Part shown: piece by piece, positions 36,201-51,200 of the stretch | Layout: the number at the start of each line of letters is the position of its first letter | Position numbering within the stretch: the stretch's first letter is position 1 | Assembly (NCBI RefSeq): GCF_029207735.1 | Contig: NZ_CP104395.1 | Location: forward strand, 248,001 to 312,000 | Source of the DNA: Candidatus Nanohalococcus occultus | GTDB lineage: Archaea > Nanohalarchaeota > Nanosalinia > Nanosalinales > Nanosalinaceae | Direction: 5' to 3' | Length of the DNA: 64,000 bases | Program-made: the position numbers and the translations under genes | The notes under the pieces: model-generated | Told to the model about the DNA's origin: nothing | The model's input: only the letters and a program-made list of their open reading frames with translations | Database searches by the model: none

Positions 36201-39200
36201 ACACGGAACGTGTATTTCCCTTCCCCTATGCTCTCCGGATTCCATTCTGCGCTACATTCTCCGCTCTCCGTACAGCTTTCCGATACATCGGTCACGAAAT
36301 CTCCGCTCCCGGCGTTGACCACCGTAACGTTTGTATCGGATGCGTTGAACGTATCGTCGGTTACTGAACTCGTAAACCCTACGGTCTGTGAGTCATTTAT
36401 GTAGGTGTCGTTGACGGAAAGCTCTGAAAACTCCGGATCTGTGTTGTCAACGTAGAAACCTTCACCGAACTCAGTGGTTGCGGTGTTTTCTGCCTCATCC
36501 GTCGCTATTACCTGGAAACTGTAGTTCCCATCGGATACGTTCAAACCAAGACTTCTTCCATTCCAGTCAGCCCAGTATTCTGTATTTCCGTCGTCCAGAA
36601 CAGAGTACTCTTCTGAGATGTCCTCAACCTCTGAGCTATCTGAGTTATCGATTATAGACATTGAGACATCGCCCGATCCTACATCAAGGTTTGTCTCGTT
36701 CACTCTGACGGAGAGATTGACTTTTTCGAATGATTGTATGTAACTGTCGTTAGTTGAAAGCTGCTGGAGCCGTGGTTCGTCGTTGTCCACAGTGTAGCTA
36801 ACTGAACTATCGCTCTCTACGTTTCCTGCCAGATCTACAGCGGTTACATCTATATTTGTGTCTCCGTCAACGTATCCTTCCGTTGTACCTTCCCAGATTT
36901 CGTCCTGTGAATCATAAGTCAGGTTTGTTTCTCCGTCAACGTCTATGTAATCAAGTGTCTGGTCCGAGTCACCTGGTGTCGAGAGATTCAATGCTATTGC
37001 CTGACCTGTCTGTACTACCGTGTCATTCAGCTGTATGTCGGAGACTGTCGGTGCAGTATCATCGTACAAAACCCATTCGGAGGCGACATATTTCTCACGT
37101 GAGTTGCCCGCAAGATCGGTTGAACTGACCTTGAACGTGTAGTTTCCTTCCGGTTCACTTGAGGGACTCCAAGTGGTCTGACAGTTACCGGAACCATCAC
37201 AGCTCTCCGAGACATCTGTTTCAAATGAGCCATCTGAAACATTGACCAGTGTGATGTTGACGCTGTTCTGGTCGAATGTGTAATCATTGATCTCGACGTT
37301 GAATCCTACCGTCGCTTCACTGTTAATATACCGGTCGCCGACCGAAAAACCGCTGTCAGGCATACTTGGGGCTGTATTATCTACTACAAACTCTGTGCTG
37401 TACTCTTCAGTCCTGTTGTTGTCGGCTTCATCTTCCGCATACACCTGGAAGCTGTAGTTTCCTTCGTTTCCGCCTTGTGGATTTGAACCGTCCCAAGAGG
37501 CGGTACAGTTGTACGAGCCTTCCTCATATAGGCTACACGCACCGGTGTCATCCAGATCTTCTATCAGGTTCTGGCTGCCGTCCATCACCGTAAAGTTAGT
37601 CCGATCCGGTCGTAGTTCCTGGTCATCTATATCGGCTGAGAACCTGATTTCCTGACCTGTCTGTATGTAAGTGTCGTTCTGTGATAGTTCCACGAACACC
37701 GGTGCCTGGTCGTCGACCGTGTAAGTCACGGAGTTGTTTTCCCCGGTGTTGTCTGCCAGATCTCTTGCGATCACGTTTACAGTTTCATCTTCCTGGCCTG
37801 TCGTAGTACCTTTCCAGATACTGTTTTCTGAATCGTACGTCAGACGGCTTCCATCGACCTCTACGTACTTGAGGTCTTCATCGGATTCTCCGGATACGGT
37901 CACGTTTACATCAACCACCTGACCGGTCTGTAACACCCCGTCATCGTCGCTGTAACTCACTGAATCGACAACAGGATCGGTGTTATCGTATTCAACCCAC
38001 TGACCTAGTTTATAAGCGGATGCGGTGTTTCCAGCATCGTCCGTCGCTTCTATCTTGAACGTGTAGTTTCCTTCTGGTTGGTTTGTTGGGTTCCACGTTG
38101 TTTGGCAGTTACCGGAACCATCACAGCTTTCCGGAAGATCTCTGACGAAAGACTGATCGGATGCGTCTATAAGCGTAATATTGACCTTGTTCGAGTTGTA
38201 AAGAGTGTCTGATACATCAGCGCTGAACTCGACGGTGGCCTGGCTGTTAATGTAGCTATCGTTGACGTTAAGTGAGGAAAGTGTTGGATCGCTGTTATCA
38301 ACGACAAACTGTTCTGAGTAAAGCGTGTTAGTGTTGTCGGCTCTGTCCTCTGTATAGATCTGGAACTGGTAGTTGCCTTCGTTTTCTCCCTGCGGATTCG
38401 AACCATCCCAGGTACCTGTACAGTTGTAAGTGTTTGAGCTGTAAGACGGGCAGTCCTGATCAATGTATTCGACAGGGTTCTGTGCGCTATTGACGATGCT
38501 GAAGTTCACACTGCTTTCTCTGAGATGTTCGTCTTTAAGATCAACGTCAAACTCTATTATCTCACCGGTCTGAATGTATGATTCGTTCAGCGAATCGCCT
38601 GTGAACTGAGGTGCCTGATTATCGATTATGTAGCTCACGGAGCTATTGTATCCGTTGTTCCCGGCGATGTCGGTTGCCTGTACTTCTATAATATTGTTGT
38701 TGTTTTCACCGGCCTGTGTAGCTCCCTGCCAGGTGTTTCCGCTCTGATAACTGATAGTGTTAGTGTCATCGACGAGAACCTGGCTTATCCGGGAGTCATC
38801 TTCGCCCAGTGTCGCTGTAACTTCTATTGCCTGGCCGTCGTGGACGATGCTGTCGTTTACACTTACTGTTTCAACTGACGGCTCTCTGTTGTCTACGTAT
38901 ACACTCACAGACCCTTGTGTCTGCTGATCGAAAGTGTCATTCGCCCGCACACTGAAACTGTATACGCCTTCACCTGTCTCAACACTGGTCGTATTGAACT
39001 CACATGCGTAAGAACTGTCTGACCCGCTCATAGCTCTCCAACCGAGTGAACCCAGGCTACACTCGTAACTGGACGGATCATCGTTACCCATAGTGTCGTT
39101 TATCTCTGCCTGTACAGTAACGTTCTGTCTTACATTCTCTCCTGAACCAGGGTTTGTTATAGTTACTGAAGGCGCGGAGTTATCGAATTCAACGTCTATA

Positions 39201-42200
39201 TTCTGTGTTATGCTGTTCTCCGAGTTGTCCTCTGCGTGTACGTAGAATTCATAGGCATCATCCGAGTAGCTCGAGGTATCTATTTGAGCGTAATAACTGT
39301 CTCCGCTCTCGCTGGTCAGCCCGCTCCAATCTATTTCCTCCGCTCCGTTTTTACGTACAAGCCGGTACTCGTAGCTTGAAGGATTTCCGTTACCGGAAGA
39401 ATCAGTTATTGAAACATCGAAACTGGTTGTATCTGATACTGCCTGACCGTCTGTCGGTGAATCAAAGCTAATCTCCGGTGCGGTGTTGTCTATCTCAATT
39501 CCGTCAACGGAGACAGTGTTTGCGTTCTCTGCCTGATCTTCTGCGACTACGTAAACCGTATAGACGCCTTGTGCGTAGTTAGAGGTATCGAAGGTATGGA
39601 CCCAGTTGTCATCGCTACCGCTGTCCGGGTTATACGTACTGTTTTCCGTTGAATTACCTATCTTGAACTCAAGGCTTCCGGTATCAAGATTTTCATCGGT
39701 AACTGTTGCGTTCACTGTGTAATCACCGTTTATCAGCTCTGAAGGCTGCGGTGTATTTACGGAGATAGCTGGCGCGCTATCATCTACGGTGATTTCCAGA
39801 GTTGTTGATGCTGTATTACCTAGAGTGTCATTACCGTAGATCGTAAACGTTCTATCCGAACTCACCGTGATGGAACATTCGAAGTTGCCGTCGTCGTTGC
39901 TGTCGGCAAACTCTGAGTTCGTACAGCGCGTTGACTCGCTGTCTTCAATCCATGTGGAATCAAGATTTCCTTCAGCATCCGCTATGTCCGCTGAGACATC
40001 GACCGTTGTGCCGCTTTGAACTATGCTGTCCGAGATCTGCTCGTCTGTTATCTGAGGCGGATTTCCATCGACCTGTATCTGAACTGACTCGGTGTCATTG
40101 AGATGTCCTGCTGAGTCATTGGCATAGACCGTGTACTGATGGCTGCCTGTGGAGCTAGGTGCCTGGATGTTACATGCGTAAGTCTCTCCGGACTGGCGGA
40201 CAAACGTCGAGTTATCGCACTTAGTAGCTCCTCCTCTGCGGGCGGTTGTGCTGTCAAGATAGTTGTCGGTGATATTCGCAAGGATACGGAACTCTTCGTC
40301 AGGACCTACGGCTGAGATGTTCGAACGTACGTCCTTAACCTGAGGTGTTGTAGTATCGACCGTGTATGTCGCCGAGCTTTTATCGGAATAACCCGCTATC
40401 TCGTATGCTTCCACTGTCACAGTGGTGTTACTTGCGTTCGCCGAGAGCGTGGTCTGCCATCCGCCTACACTGGAATCATAGGTGACTGTGTTGCCATTAA
40501 TCAAGACCTGTTCAACAGTATTCGGCCTTGGATCAGGGTTATCGATGTTTGAAAGGTTGGCTATGACCTCAAAGTTCTCCCCGTCTCTAAGCGGTCTATC
40601 AGGTACGTCAATTGAGCTTACGGTCACGGCATTCGAATCCTGTAAAATCTGGATTTCCTGACTTGCGTTCGTGTATCCGGTAGTGTCGTTGGCGTAAATC
40701 CGGAAAGTGTTCGAAGTTGATAGGGTTAGATCGGCCGAGTAAGTACAGCCATTCGAACAGTCTCCGGAAGTAGTACTCATCAGCTGTTCAAAAGTATCGT
40801 CTCCGCCGACGTTCGTCAGATTCACCCGGTCAATGTTGTCGTTTGCGTCGGTTACCTCTGCGGAAATTGTTAAGTCCGTTCCCCCGGGCTGAACGTAAGA
40901 CTTTGTGGTCTGGGCGCCGGATACGCTCGGAGGCTCCTCTATGTTAAAGAAGTCCGGACAGTAATCGCTGTCCTCGTAAGTCGTATTCTGGCTGCCATCG
41001 TAGTTACATCCTCCCGCACCATCCACAGGGTAAGAGGAGTGATCCTCGTAGTAGGATACATCGGACTCGAAGCTCGCAGCCGAGCTGTTGTTAAACTGGT
41101 TGTACTGTGTCTGGTTTACCTGCTGGTCGGCTGTTTCATTCACCCAGAACTCTTCAGGCAGGTTATCGTAACCACATTCGGACGGACAGACCTCGACGTT
41201 CTCACCTTCACTTGGCTCACATATGTTGTTGAGGTTACAGGCACCTGAACCACTTCCAACATTCTGATAAACTGACAAAGTCTTCGTAGTAGCGTTGTAA
41301 GGCGATTCTCCTACGTAGTCATCGTCCAAAGGCTCAGCCCAGACTTTGATACTGTAATTGGCGCCGTAATCCTCGTTACTGAAGTTAAACTGGAACTGTG
41401 CGTCCTCCCTTGACTGGTATTCGCCTTCTCGTTGAGGTCCCAGGTTCTTATTCTGCGGATCTGTACAGTTTAGACAGGTCGCATAGTAGTTGCCTTCAAA
41501 GTCTCCGGGAACAGTCTCCGTAGTGTTGTACTCGAAGAATCTCGCTGAAACATTCAGTATTTCCTCACTGTTTGTCCCAACAGTTGTCTGAGCTGGTGCG
41601 TTCCAGACGGCCTCTACACGGGCTTTAACGTCGTGGATCTGTCCTACACGGTCTTCTCTGTCTCCTTCGAACTCGTTGTTCGTAGATCCTAGATTGTCCT
41701 CCCACTGGCGGTGTACTGCCGAACATCCTGTGAAGCTTCTGCGGTACTCTGTCCGTGTGACCTCGAAGTACCTTTTCTCAGCGTTAAGCCATGCCATTTC
41801 GCCGCCGTCAATGTTGTAATTACCGGTGTTACCCATAACAATCCATGTTGAAAGAGTGTCGGCTCTTCCTCCATTTGCTATGGCGCCTCCCCAGTTCATT
41901 ACCGCACCACCCCATCCTCCTCCATTATCTCCTGTGTTGGCACATCCGTCCTCTTCCAGCGTCCAGTATGCCTCATCCAGTTCCTGTACTGTGAACTCTT
42001 CTCCGTTCCAGTCAGTTACCGTGGCCTCAAGACTCAGATTCTCCATCTGGAAGGTTTCCCGGTTTTCGGTAGGTTGATCGATAGTGATGTTTAAGATGCC
42101 TCTTACCTCGACCGGTACGTTTTCTACCGGTGTGGCGCTCCATCCTTCCTCTGGGTGCGAGGCGTTTATCTTGAGATCGTACTCTCCGTAAGGGAAATCT

Positions 42201-45200
42201 GGTCTTGGATTCCATTCAGTGTGACAGAGGTAATCATCCCACCAGGTATCCTGGTTGTCGTCCTGGGCGTTGCTGTACTCCGTCAAGTTAACCGTACAGC
42301 TCGCTATCCGTTCATTTACCTCTGTTCCATCCGCACTTGTGCCGTTCAACCAGAAGTATGCTGTGGAGTTCCCGACATCGTACTGTGTGCCTTCAGATAC
42401 GAACGGCGTTGTAACATTTGCCGCAAGCTTGAGTTCATCCGGCTCCTTCCACGGACCAGGATTCCTGTAAACAACTCTGTCCGGGAGGTTGTTGTAGTTA
42501 TCGCCGTCCTCATCGTCCGCGGTCTTCGTACCTAGAACGGCCTCGTTGTTGTCCCGCCAGTAAGCTGAGACGTTAAGAACTTCTGGTAGAACAACCGTTT
42601 TGTTCTGTCTGTAAGGCGGTTCAACCTCGAAGTACTTTTCAGAGCTATTCTGAAGTATTACACCGGTCTTGTGCGCTCCTTTTGTAAGCTTGGTGGTGTT
42701 AAGCCGGTTGACGGCCTTCCCTGAGCTATCTGTCAACTCAGTGAAGTTATTCGAGTAGTTGTTGACCCAAAAAGTTACCTCGTAACCGGAGACGTTCTCC
42801 AAGCCCTGTACATCCACTGTCGTTGAAATATTTGTTGTGCCGGCCGGCGGCAGGTAACGATCCGGATCGTAGCTATCAATACTTACCTTTCTTTTACCTT
42901 CCGTACTCCTGACCTCTGTATCCTCCACTATGTAATCGTTGTCCGCTGTCAAGCTAAGTGTGCCTGAGCCGTAGATATAGCTTGGAACGTTGAAACTCGA
43001 GTTCTGAGATGAACTTATTGTAATAGGCAGGTTATCGTCATCTTTGTAACTCCATGTGTACGCTATATCCAGTTCGTCCGCAGCATTCGTCGAAGTACTT
43101 ATAACAGAGCCTAGAGGGACTTCTTCCGCATAAAAAAGATCTAAATCCGTCGGCTCGAGTACAGTGACGTTCGCTACATCCACCAAGTCGATTTCAGCTG
43201 TCTGATTCTGCCTTAAGATAGTTGTATTAACAGCAGACGTATTTTCCAACCGGGCTTTGACCGAGTGCTGACCTGGGCTGTAGCTCGCTCCAAGATCCAG
43301 TACGGTCTCGACGGTTCCGCTGCTGTCTGCGGAAAGCTCTCTTATCTTCTGTCCATCTACATACCATGAAACGTTGAAATCGCTCCAGGTCTCGTTTATA
43401 TCAGATTCGTTGGCTCTCAAGCCGTCTCCAGTTACCACATCAGCCTGGAAACTGTAACTGTGGTTCTCACCGTAGTCTCTAATCTTATCGCTGTCGCCCT
43501 CTGATATGTTGACGTTGATCACTCTCTCAACCAGTAGGTCATGGGTCTCGAACCCATCTTGGTAGTACTCGAAGTTATCGATGTATGCCGTAAGATCCAC
43601 GTCCCCGGAGATATAATCCGGTACGGTCCATGTCCGTGATTCTCCGTTACCGATCAAGTCGTTGGCAGTATCCCGGTCGCTGACATTCCAGATTAGATCG
43701 TAGTCAATCGAGGAATCCGGGCTGCCACAGCTATCGGCCAGGCTGGCTTCAAGTGATACATCATCGCCTTGGTTGTAGTTCGTACCGCCCTCATCAATAT
43801 CCTGTGGGCTGGTGATATCGACAGTCAAGTTATCGTAGACGCCGACAGTGCCAGAATCCTCGGACTGGAATACCTCGTAGACCGAACTGGAACTGGAGAT
43901 GTTCACATCTACGCTGTATGCGCCAGGGAGATCGCTACAGACAGTGTTCCAACTGTAGACCGACCTTCCGTTGTTAGCAGATACAGCTGTCTCGAAACCG
44001 TTGTTGATGCTGTAACCTACCTCGAACTCCGAACTATCGACCTTTGTCCCGGAAGGTGTAACTATCTCGGCTTCCAGATCTCCGGTGCCTTTCCTGGAGA
44101 TCTCGGCGCTGTCGGAGACGAACTCCGGTCTGACCACGTTCTTCAGAACAAAGCTGCTGTTGCCGGCGGAACCGGGTTCGTAATCCGATCTTGTTGCCGA
44201 AACACTCCAGTTATGTGATCCAACGGAAGCTAAAATATTCGGGTCATAACTACATTCGTATACGCCGCCACCGATCTCAGTTTCACTACAGCTACCTGAA
44301 GGCGTGCTGTAAGAGACTGAGGCGCCTGTAACCGGGTTGCCAAGCATGTCGGTGATGTTAGCTCTTAGATCTGTCGTCAGGTCATAATCTCCGCTGAAAG
44401 TCTCGGAGTTGTTCCGGAAAACAGGATCAGCCTCCTGAGCTGAAATATTCAAGCTTCCTCTAACAGCTCTTTGTGCCGTGTTATCGAAAGCCCGGTAGTC
44501 TCCTTTCTCAAGTACAACTCTGAAAGCGGTACTTCCCAGTTCTTGTTCATCCGGTATGTCAAATGAGTTTTCAAATCCGGTGCTGTCCGTTGTCCCGCTA
44601 TCAACTATGTTCCCATCCCAGTAAACACTGTAATCGACGTTTTCCAGAGGACCGGATCCGTCTGTAATCTCTGAGAGGTTATACGTTAACTCCGTTCTAC
44701 CGGATGCTGCGTCGTAACGGTACAAAGGCCCGGAAGATACGTTAAGATCTGCTGAGATCGGTGTTCGGACTTTGAAGCTGCTGTTGATTTCCTGCTCGTA
44801 TCTGTAACTATCCTTAGACGCTGTAACGTTCCAATTATACTCTCCTGCGTTCAGTGAGTTGCCTGGATTGAACTCGCAGATGTACTGGCTGCTTTCCTGG
44901 TAACGGGCCTCGCAGTTTCCGTTTGGAGTGTTAAATTGGATGTTTGCGTTGTTTATTTCGTTTCCTAGTCGGTCTGTGACTTCTGCGGTAAGATTGATGC
45001 GGTCACCTGAGGCATAAACTACAGGTTCGGAACTCAACGTGGTATTAAGAGTACCTTCGACTTCCACAGTTCTCGTAACGTTGTAAGGCCGGTACTCATC
45101 TTTAGTTAGCTCAACCCTGAGAGCTGTTTCTCCAACCGATTCTTCATCCGGTACATCGAAGCTTCCAGCGATACCTGACGAATCAGTTGTCCCTGTTCTC

Positions 45201-48200
45201 ACCGATTCCTCGCTCCAATAAACGCGGTAATCGACACTTTCCAGATCGGCATCGCCATCAGTAATATTTGAGAGGCTGTATGAAACTGAAGTATTTCCGG
45301 ACGAGCCGTTATAGCGGTACACGATACCGGAACTACTCGTTAAATCTGCTGAGATCGGTGTTCGGACTTTGAAGCTGCTGTTGATTTCCTGCTCGTAGCT
45401 ATATGAGTCTTCCGATGCGTTTACACTCCAGTTGTATTTTCCTGCGTTCAGTGAGTTGCTTGGGTTGAACTCACAGATGTAGCTGCTGTCAACGTGGTAG
45501 CTGGTTTCACAGGTTCCGGAAGGAGTGTTGAAAATAACTGTCGCATTTTCTACAGGGTTCCCGAGCTTATCCGTTAAGTTTGCGGTAAGATTGATGCTGT
45601 CGTTGGAGGCATATACAATCTCTGGCGATCCCAGGGTTGCGTTCAGATTGCCTTTGACGTTAATTCTCTTCGAGTAGTTGAGAGGCCTGTAGTTTCCGTT
45701 AGCCAGGGAGAGGTTCAGCCATGACTCGCCTAGAGCCTCCGTGTCCGGAACGTTAAACTCTGCGCTACTTCCTTCTGAATCAACCGTTCCCGTATCGAAA
45801 ACACTGCCGGACCAGTAAACCGTGTAATCACTGCTGTTCAGATCTCTGCTTCCATCAGTGATATTTGAAACATTGTAAGCTATCGAAGTACGTCTGCTTG
45901 AACTGTTGAATCTGTAAACCGGGCTTTCGGTTACAGAAATATGCGCAGAGATCGGAGTACGGACCACAAGACTGCCTTCTGTTTTCTGCTCGTGTTCATA
46001 GAGTTCTTTGGTCACCGTAGTGTTCCATTCGTATTCTCCTGCGTCCAGTGAGTTGCTTGGATCGAATTCGCAGATGTACTGGTTCCCGTCTCTGTAGCTT
46101 GTATCGCACGTACCTGAAGGCGTGTTAAACTGAGTGTTTGCGTTGTTTATTTCGTTTCCTAGTCGGTCTGTGACTTCTGCGGTAAGATTGACGGAATCAT
46201 TTGATACATATACGAATCCTTCGGTATTCAGGGAAGTATTTACGTTGCCCTCCACGTTAAGAGTTTCTGTAAGGTTGTAAGGCCGGTAATCTCCTTTTTC
46301 GATGCTAACTGTCAGGTTTGTCTCTCCAACTGTCTCGGTATCCGGCACATCGAAGCTTCCGCTGAAACCGGTACTGTTCGCAGCTCCGGTCTTAAACCGG
46401 TTTCCGCTCCAGTAAACTGTGTAGTTCAAGTTCGCTAGTCTCTGAGCGCCGTCAGTGATATTTGAAACATTGTAACTTACCGAAGTAGTCGCTGAAGAAC
46501 CGTTGTATCTCCTGACAACGCCTTGAGTTGTCGTCGTATCTGCTGAGATCGGTGTCCGGACTTTAATCGATGCGTTCTCGTCTTCCTCGTAGACATAGAA
46601 CTCCTTGGATATATCAACGCTCCAGTTGTATTTTCCTGCGTTCAGTGAGTTGCTCGGATTGAACTCGCAGGTATAACTGTTTCCATTACGGTAGTTGTTG
46701 ACACATTCGCCTCCAGGTGTCTCGAAGGCTACTGTCGCATCAGTTATCTCATCGCCGTACTTGTTCGTCACGTTCGCTGTGAGATTGATGCTGTCGTTGG
46801 AAGCATAGACAATGCTCTGTGAACCAAGGTCGGTCTCTAAAACTCCTTTAACAGTTAGAAGCGTATTCACGCTTTCCGAGTTGAAGTTACTATCTGTCAA
46901 CGTGAAATTCAGCCATCTGTTTCCAAGTGGCTCGTCATCAACAAGATCGAAGCTACCGGCTTCCTCCGAGCCGGAAACCTCACCGTTACCTATCACAGAA
47001 CCATCCCAGCTGAGTGTGTAAGACGGGTTAACCGGGTTGCCAAGCAAGTCCTTGATTCCCGAGTAGTTGTAGACTACGCTGCTGTCACTGTGACCGTCCG
47101 GCCGGTAAACCACTTCAGATTCAAAGCTAGTGTTCTCAACTGTGAAGTTCCCATTTAGTATAAACTGTCTTGAAACACTGCTTCCCACAAAATAATCGTT
47201 TGAATCAAACTCGATACTCCAGTTATGCTGGCCTACAGGTTCCGAGAAATCCTGGAGGCTGAAACTACAGTGACCGGTGCTGTTCGGCTGTCCGAAATCC
47301 AGACTACCTCCATCTACTTTAACCCTACAGATAACATCCTCAGAAACATAACCTCCTGTAACATTATCCATTAGACGTGCTTCGAATACCGCATCCTCTC
47401 CTCTCCGATCAACTGTTTGCCCATCCCCGGAAACATACTCTGCGACAGTCTCATGTCTCTCAACGTCAATGCTCTCCACGGAGCTGTTTTGAGCGTTATG
47501 TAACTCCTCTAGACTTGAGTTAACGTCTTGGAACTCGTAAAGATAAGAGACTCCTTCCGTCCAGTTCATGTAGGATTCGATCTCAAAGCTGGTGTTTTCC
47601 GAGATCGTCTTAGTTGATCTCTGAACCCAGTCCGTCCCTACCTGTGTCCAAAGTGTCACGTTGACCTGGTCGGATTCGGTATCGTTGAACGAGCCGTTGA
47701 AGCTGAAACTTTCTCCCCAGTAGTCCGGAGCGCTCGTGTTCCGAGAGGTCAGCTCAGGTGCGAAGTTCGTTGAACCTCCGACACGGTACTCTGTCGAGCT
47801 ATGTGTATCCCCGCTCGCCCCTACTCTCGGCTGAATCCAGTTGAAGCTATCGACCTGACCGTTTCCATCCTCATCTTCCATACAGACGTAGAAAGCAGTC
47901 TCATCTACGTTCCTGCTTTCCCACTCGGAACAACCCATAGAGTCTGGAGTAATATCTGTGAAAGAACCGTTGTTGTTCCAATCAACTTCCAGGAAGTTGT
48001 TACCTGAAACCTCTGAATCATTGACAGTTAGATCGACTGTTACATTCACGAACTCGGAATCCGTCCGACTAGTATTCCGGAAAACAGTTACGTTTCTAGA
48101 TACAGTTGAACCCTCGCTGACCGGAGTTGTAGAAACGGCCACCGGCGCAGCTCTCTGACTGTTATTATACCATAAGTAATCGTTTTCTCTTGAACCTGAA

Positions 48201-51200
48201 CCGAACATCCAGTAACTTAGATCTGTCGGCAGATCGATGTAAGGCGTTGAAATATTGAACCTTCTGTCGTTCAGAACTATCTCGCTTGTACCCTGGTTGC
48301 TGAGAACGTTACTTATCTCAGTCGAAGTTATGTCTTCAACTCTTACCGGTACCGCAGGATTCGTAGGATAAGCTATCTCCAACGCCCGGTACATTATCTG
48401 CTCTCCTGCTGTAATATCTCTTCTCTCTGCCCAACGCGTAACTCCTTCCGTACTGGAAACTGTCTGGGAAACATTGTAGCTGTATTCGACGCTTGGATCT
48501 GAAACACGGAAACGCCCGTCCGAATCAGATTCAAACCTTAAACTCACGTTACAGGACAAACTGTTACAGGAAGAAAGCTCGTTGTTGAAAGCGTTCACGA
48601 AGTCGGCGCCGGAAACTGTCTCCGACCCGGTGAAAACACCGTTCTCAACCCATTCAGCGTTCCCGTCGGCTCTGATATCTGCGGAAAGATTTACCGGCAG
48701 ATAATACAGATTGAATATCATGCTGTCCGAGGTCGAGACCCCTACCTCGTCTCCCGTCAAATCACGTATGTCTCCTGATTCAAGGCTTTCAATCCCGGAG
48801 TTCTGCTCGTAAGTATTTTCCACGCCTCCCGTCGAGTTCAGTACTACAAGCCGTCCGTCATCTAGGCCTGCGAGAATTTCAGGTCCATCCTGTCTGGAAA
48901 GATTCCCGGTCTCCAAGCTCATCACCTTGCTTCCAACATCAGTCTCCCAGTACGTGCCTGTCGAATTAAAAGCCATCACTCTGCCCGAATCTGTGCCTGC
49001 GATGACTTCGTTCCGTGAATCTCCGGCTACATCTAGAACGTCTACTGCACGGAACCACTCCGAACCTGAACTTGGGTGCTGAGATACTAGGTCTCCTGCG
49101 GAATCAAGTACGACAACCCTGTCCTTCGTACCTGCGATGACTTCGTTACCGGTATTGTTCGAAACATCTCCTACAGCGAGATCATAGGTCCGTTTTTCAG
49201 TCGAATAATTCCAGATTTCAACTGAAGAACTGTTTAAAGCAGATATAACCGATGGGAACTTGGATGCTATAACCTCTTGGCCCTGGTTGGAACCGAAGGA
49301 ATCAACCCTTACCATGTATCCCTGGGAAATATTTTCAAAACCGTTTTCATAAACGAAAGAATCCGAGGAAGAACCATCATCAAGCATCAAGTTGAAAGCA
49401 GGGCTTTCACAGTCTGAACAAGTTATAGTAACGTTCTGATTTTCTGAAATATCGTTGCTGTCAACCTCCGTTCTAACCCAGTCATATGCGAGACTGGTGT
49501 TGCTCCATACGCGGACAGAGCCACCCATGTCTTTCAAGAGACTGTTTCCGTCTTTTCTACTGTATGTGTTTTGATCTGAGCTAGAATCAAGTCCGATAAA
49601 CATTGATCGGCGGCCGCAGCCGTCACAGGAGAGTGTTATGTCCTCTGCGTTTTTTACATCGGAGTTGTTGATCTCTATTTTGGTCCAGGATGTGTTAATA
49701 GGTCTTTTTTCTACTTCAACATGGTATTCGCCGGAAAGAAGGGAGCTGTTGTGATATGATTCTCCGGATACAGTGTCATCGTAGAGTATATTGTAGCCTG
49801 AGCTACATGAACGGCAGCTAAAGCTTACGTTTGTGTCCTCTCCGAGAGCTGATGAGTTAACGCGGGTGTAGGCCCATGAATGGTTCAGTGACTTGTTTGT
49901 CCAGGTCCGAACCATGTAGTCCTCAGAAACCACGGATTCCGAGCTACCGTTCCTGTAGAACGAGTGGTTGCCGGTGCTGGAATCCTGCATCAAACGATAG
50001 AACTGGCTTCCGTTACAGCTGTCACAGCCGAAGCTAACGTTTTCTCCCTGCGCTATGTCTTCTTTCTCCACACGGGTTTCAACCCAGCTGTAATCCAGAG
50101 ATGAATTGGTCGAAAGATTAACCATGTAATCGAACCCGAGATCGGTATCGTAGTTTGTACCGGAACCGAGGTAATACTGGGAGTTTGCCCCGGATGTAGA
50201 GTTATCTCCTTTCAACCTGTAATGACTGGACGAATTACACTCTCTACAGTTGTAGAATACGAACTCTTCCTGTAAGTTACCTGTATCTACAGGTGTTGTA
50301 ACCCATTCTGCGCCCGAACTACATGCGGGAATCTCCGATACGTTTACATCGTACTCAGTGTTGCTCAAACCATTGCCCTTGAGTACCAGATCATCCACTC
50401 GCGAACCTGTATAACACATAGGTGCTGAAACGTATGTTTTTTCAGCTCTGAAACTTGAAAGATCAAAGGCAGAAAGATCGAATAAGGTATGCGGAGGATT
50501 TGTGTCATCTTCACACCCTATACAGCTTTCGTTTTCCCATGAACCATCGTTTATGCTGAAGTTACGTTTACTTGCCGCCGAGATCTCCGATCGGTCTATA
50601 TCGTAACGAGAGCCGTTTACAGTAAGGTAGGGCTGTCCAGATTTGTTCCCGAAATAGGAAAGCGCCGACTTGATGTAAATATCTTCCGAGTTCAAATCAT
50701 CCGGTATGTCGTACCAGAGATTGAACGTCGAGTTCTCTCCATTAAGAACTTTTGAATCATCCGCTACGCTGTCGTCAGCTTTGAAGCTTTTCTCGCTGTC
50801 CGCCTTAATTTTCTCGGATGCTATAGTATAGTTTGAATCTCCTACGGAAACAGTTATGTCTCCGTTCTCTCCGTTAATCCTGTTGAAAGCTGCTCCAATG
50901 TAAACTGAGTTGTTCTGACCGGGATCAAAGCCTCCTGTATAGACTGTAGAGTCCTGTATACTGGCCACAGATCTGAAATCCGAGGCGTTGGATGCTTCAA
51001 TAATCGGAGAGGAACTAGCATTAACACTTGACCTGTTTAAACTGTAGGTATTGCCGTTGACTTCCAGACTGAGGTTTCCTGTGCCTGAAGGGTTACGTGC
51101 GAGAGGCAACTTAAGGTAAACGCTTTTTGACTCGAAATCTTCTTGAGGTAGTTCTAAGGTTAGATCGTTCTCTCCCAGAGACGCCATGTCCTCGAAAGAA

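Noticed and set aside
43769-44218. Plus-strand frame of 149 codons inside the giant gene
   Set aside because: A shadow of the repeat-bearing frame; no family, no promoter, and the opposite strand encodes Ig-like domains.
44110-47150. CRISPR array or phage repeat
   Set aside because: Repeats are 597 bp, in frame and protein-coding; no 25-40 bp repeats with unique spacers are seen anywhere in the window.
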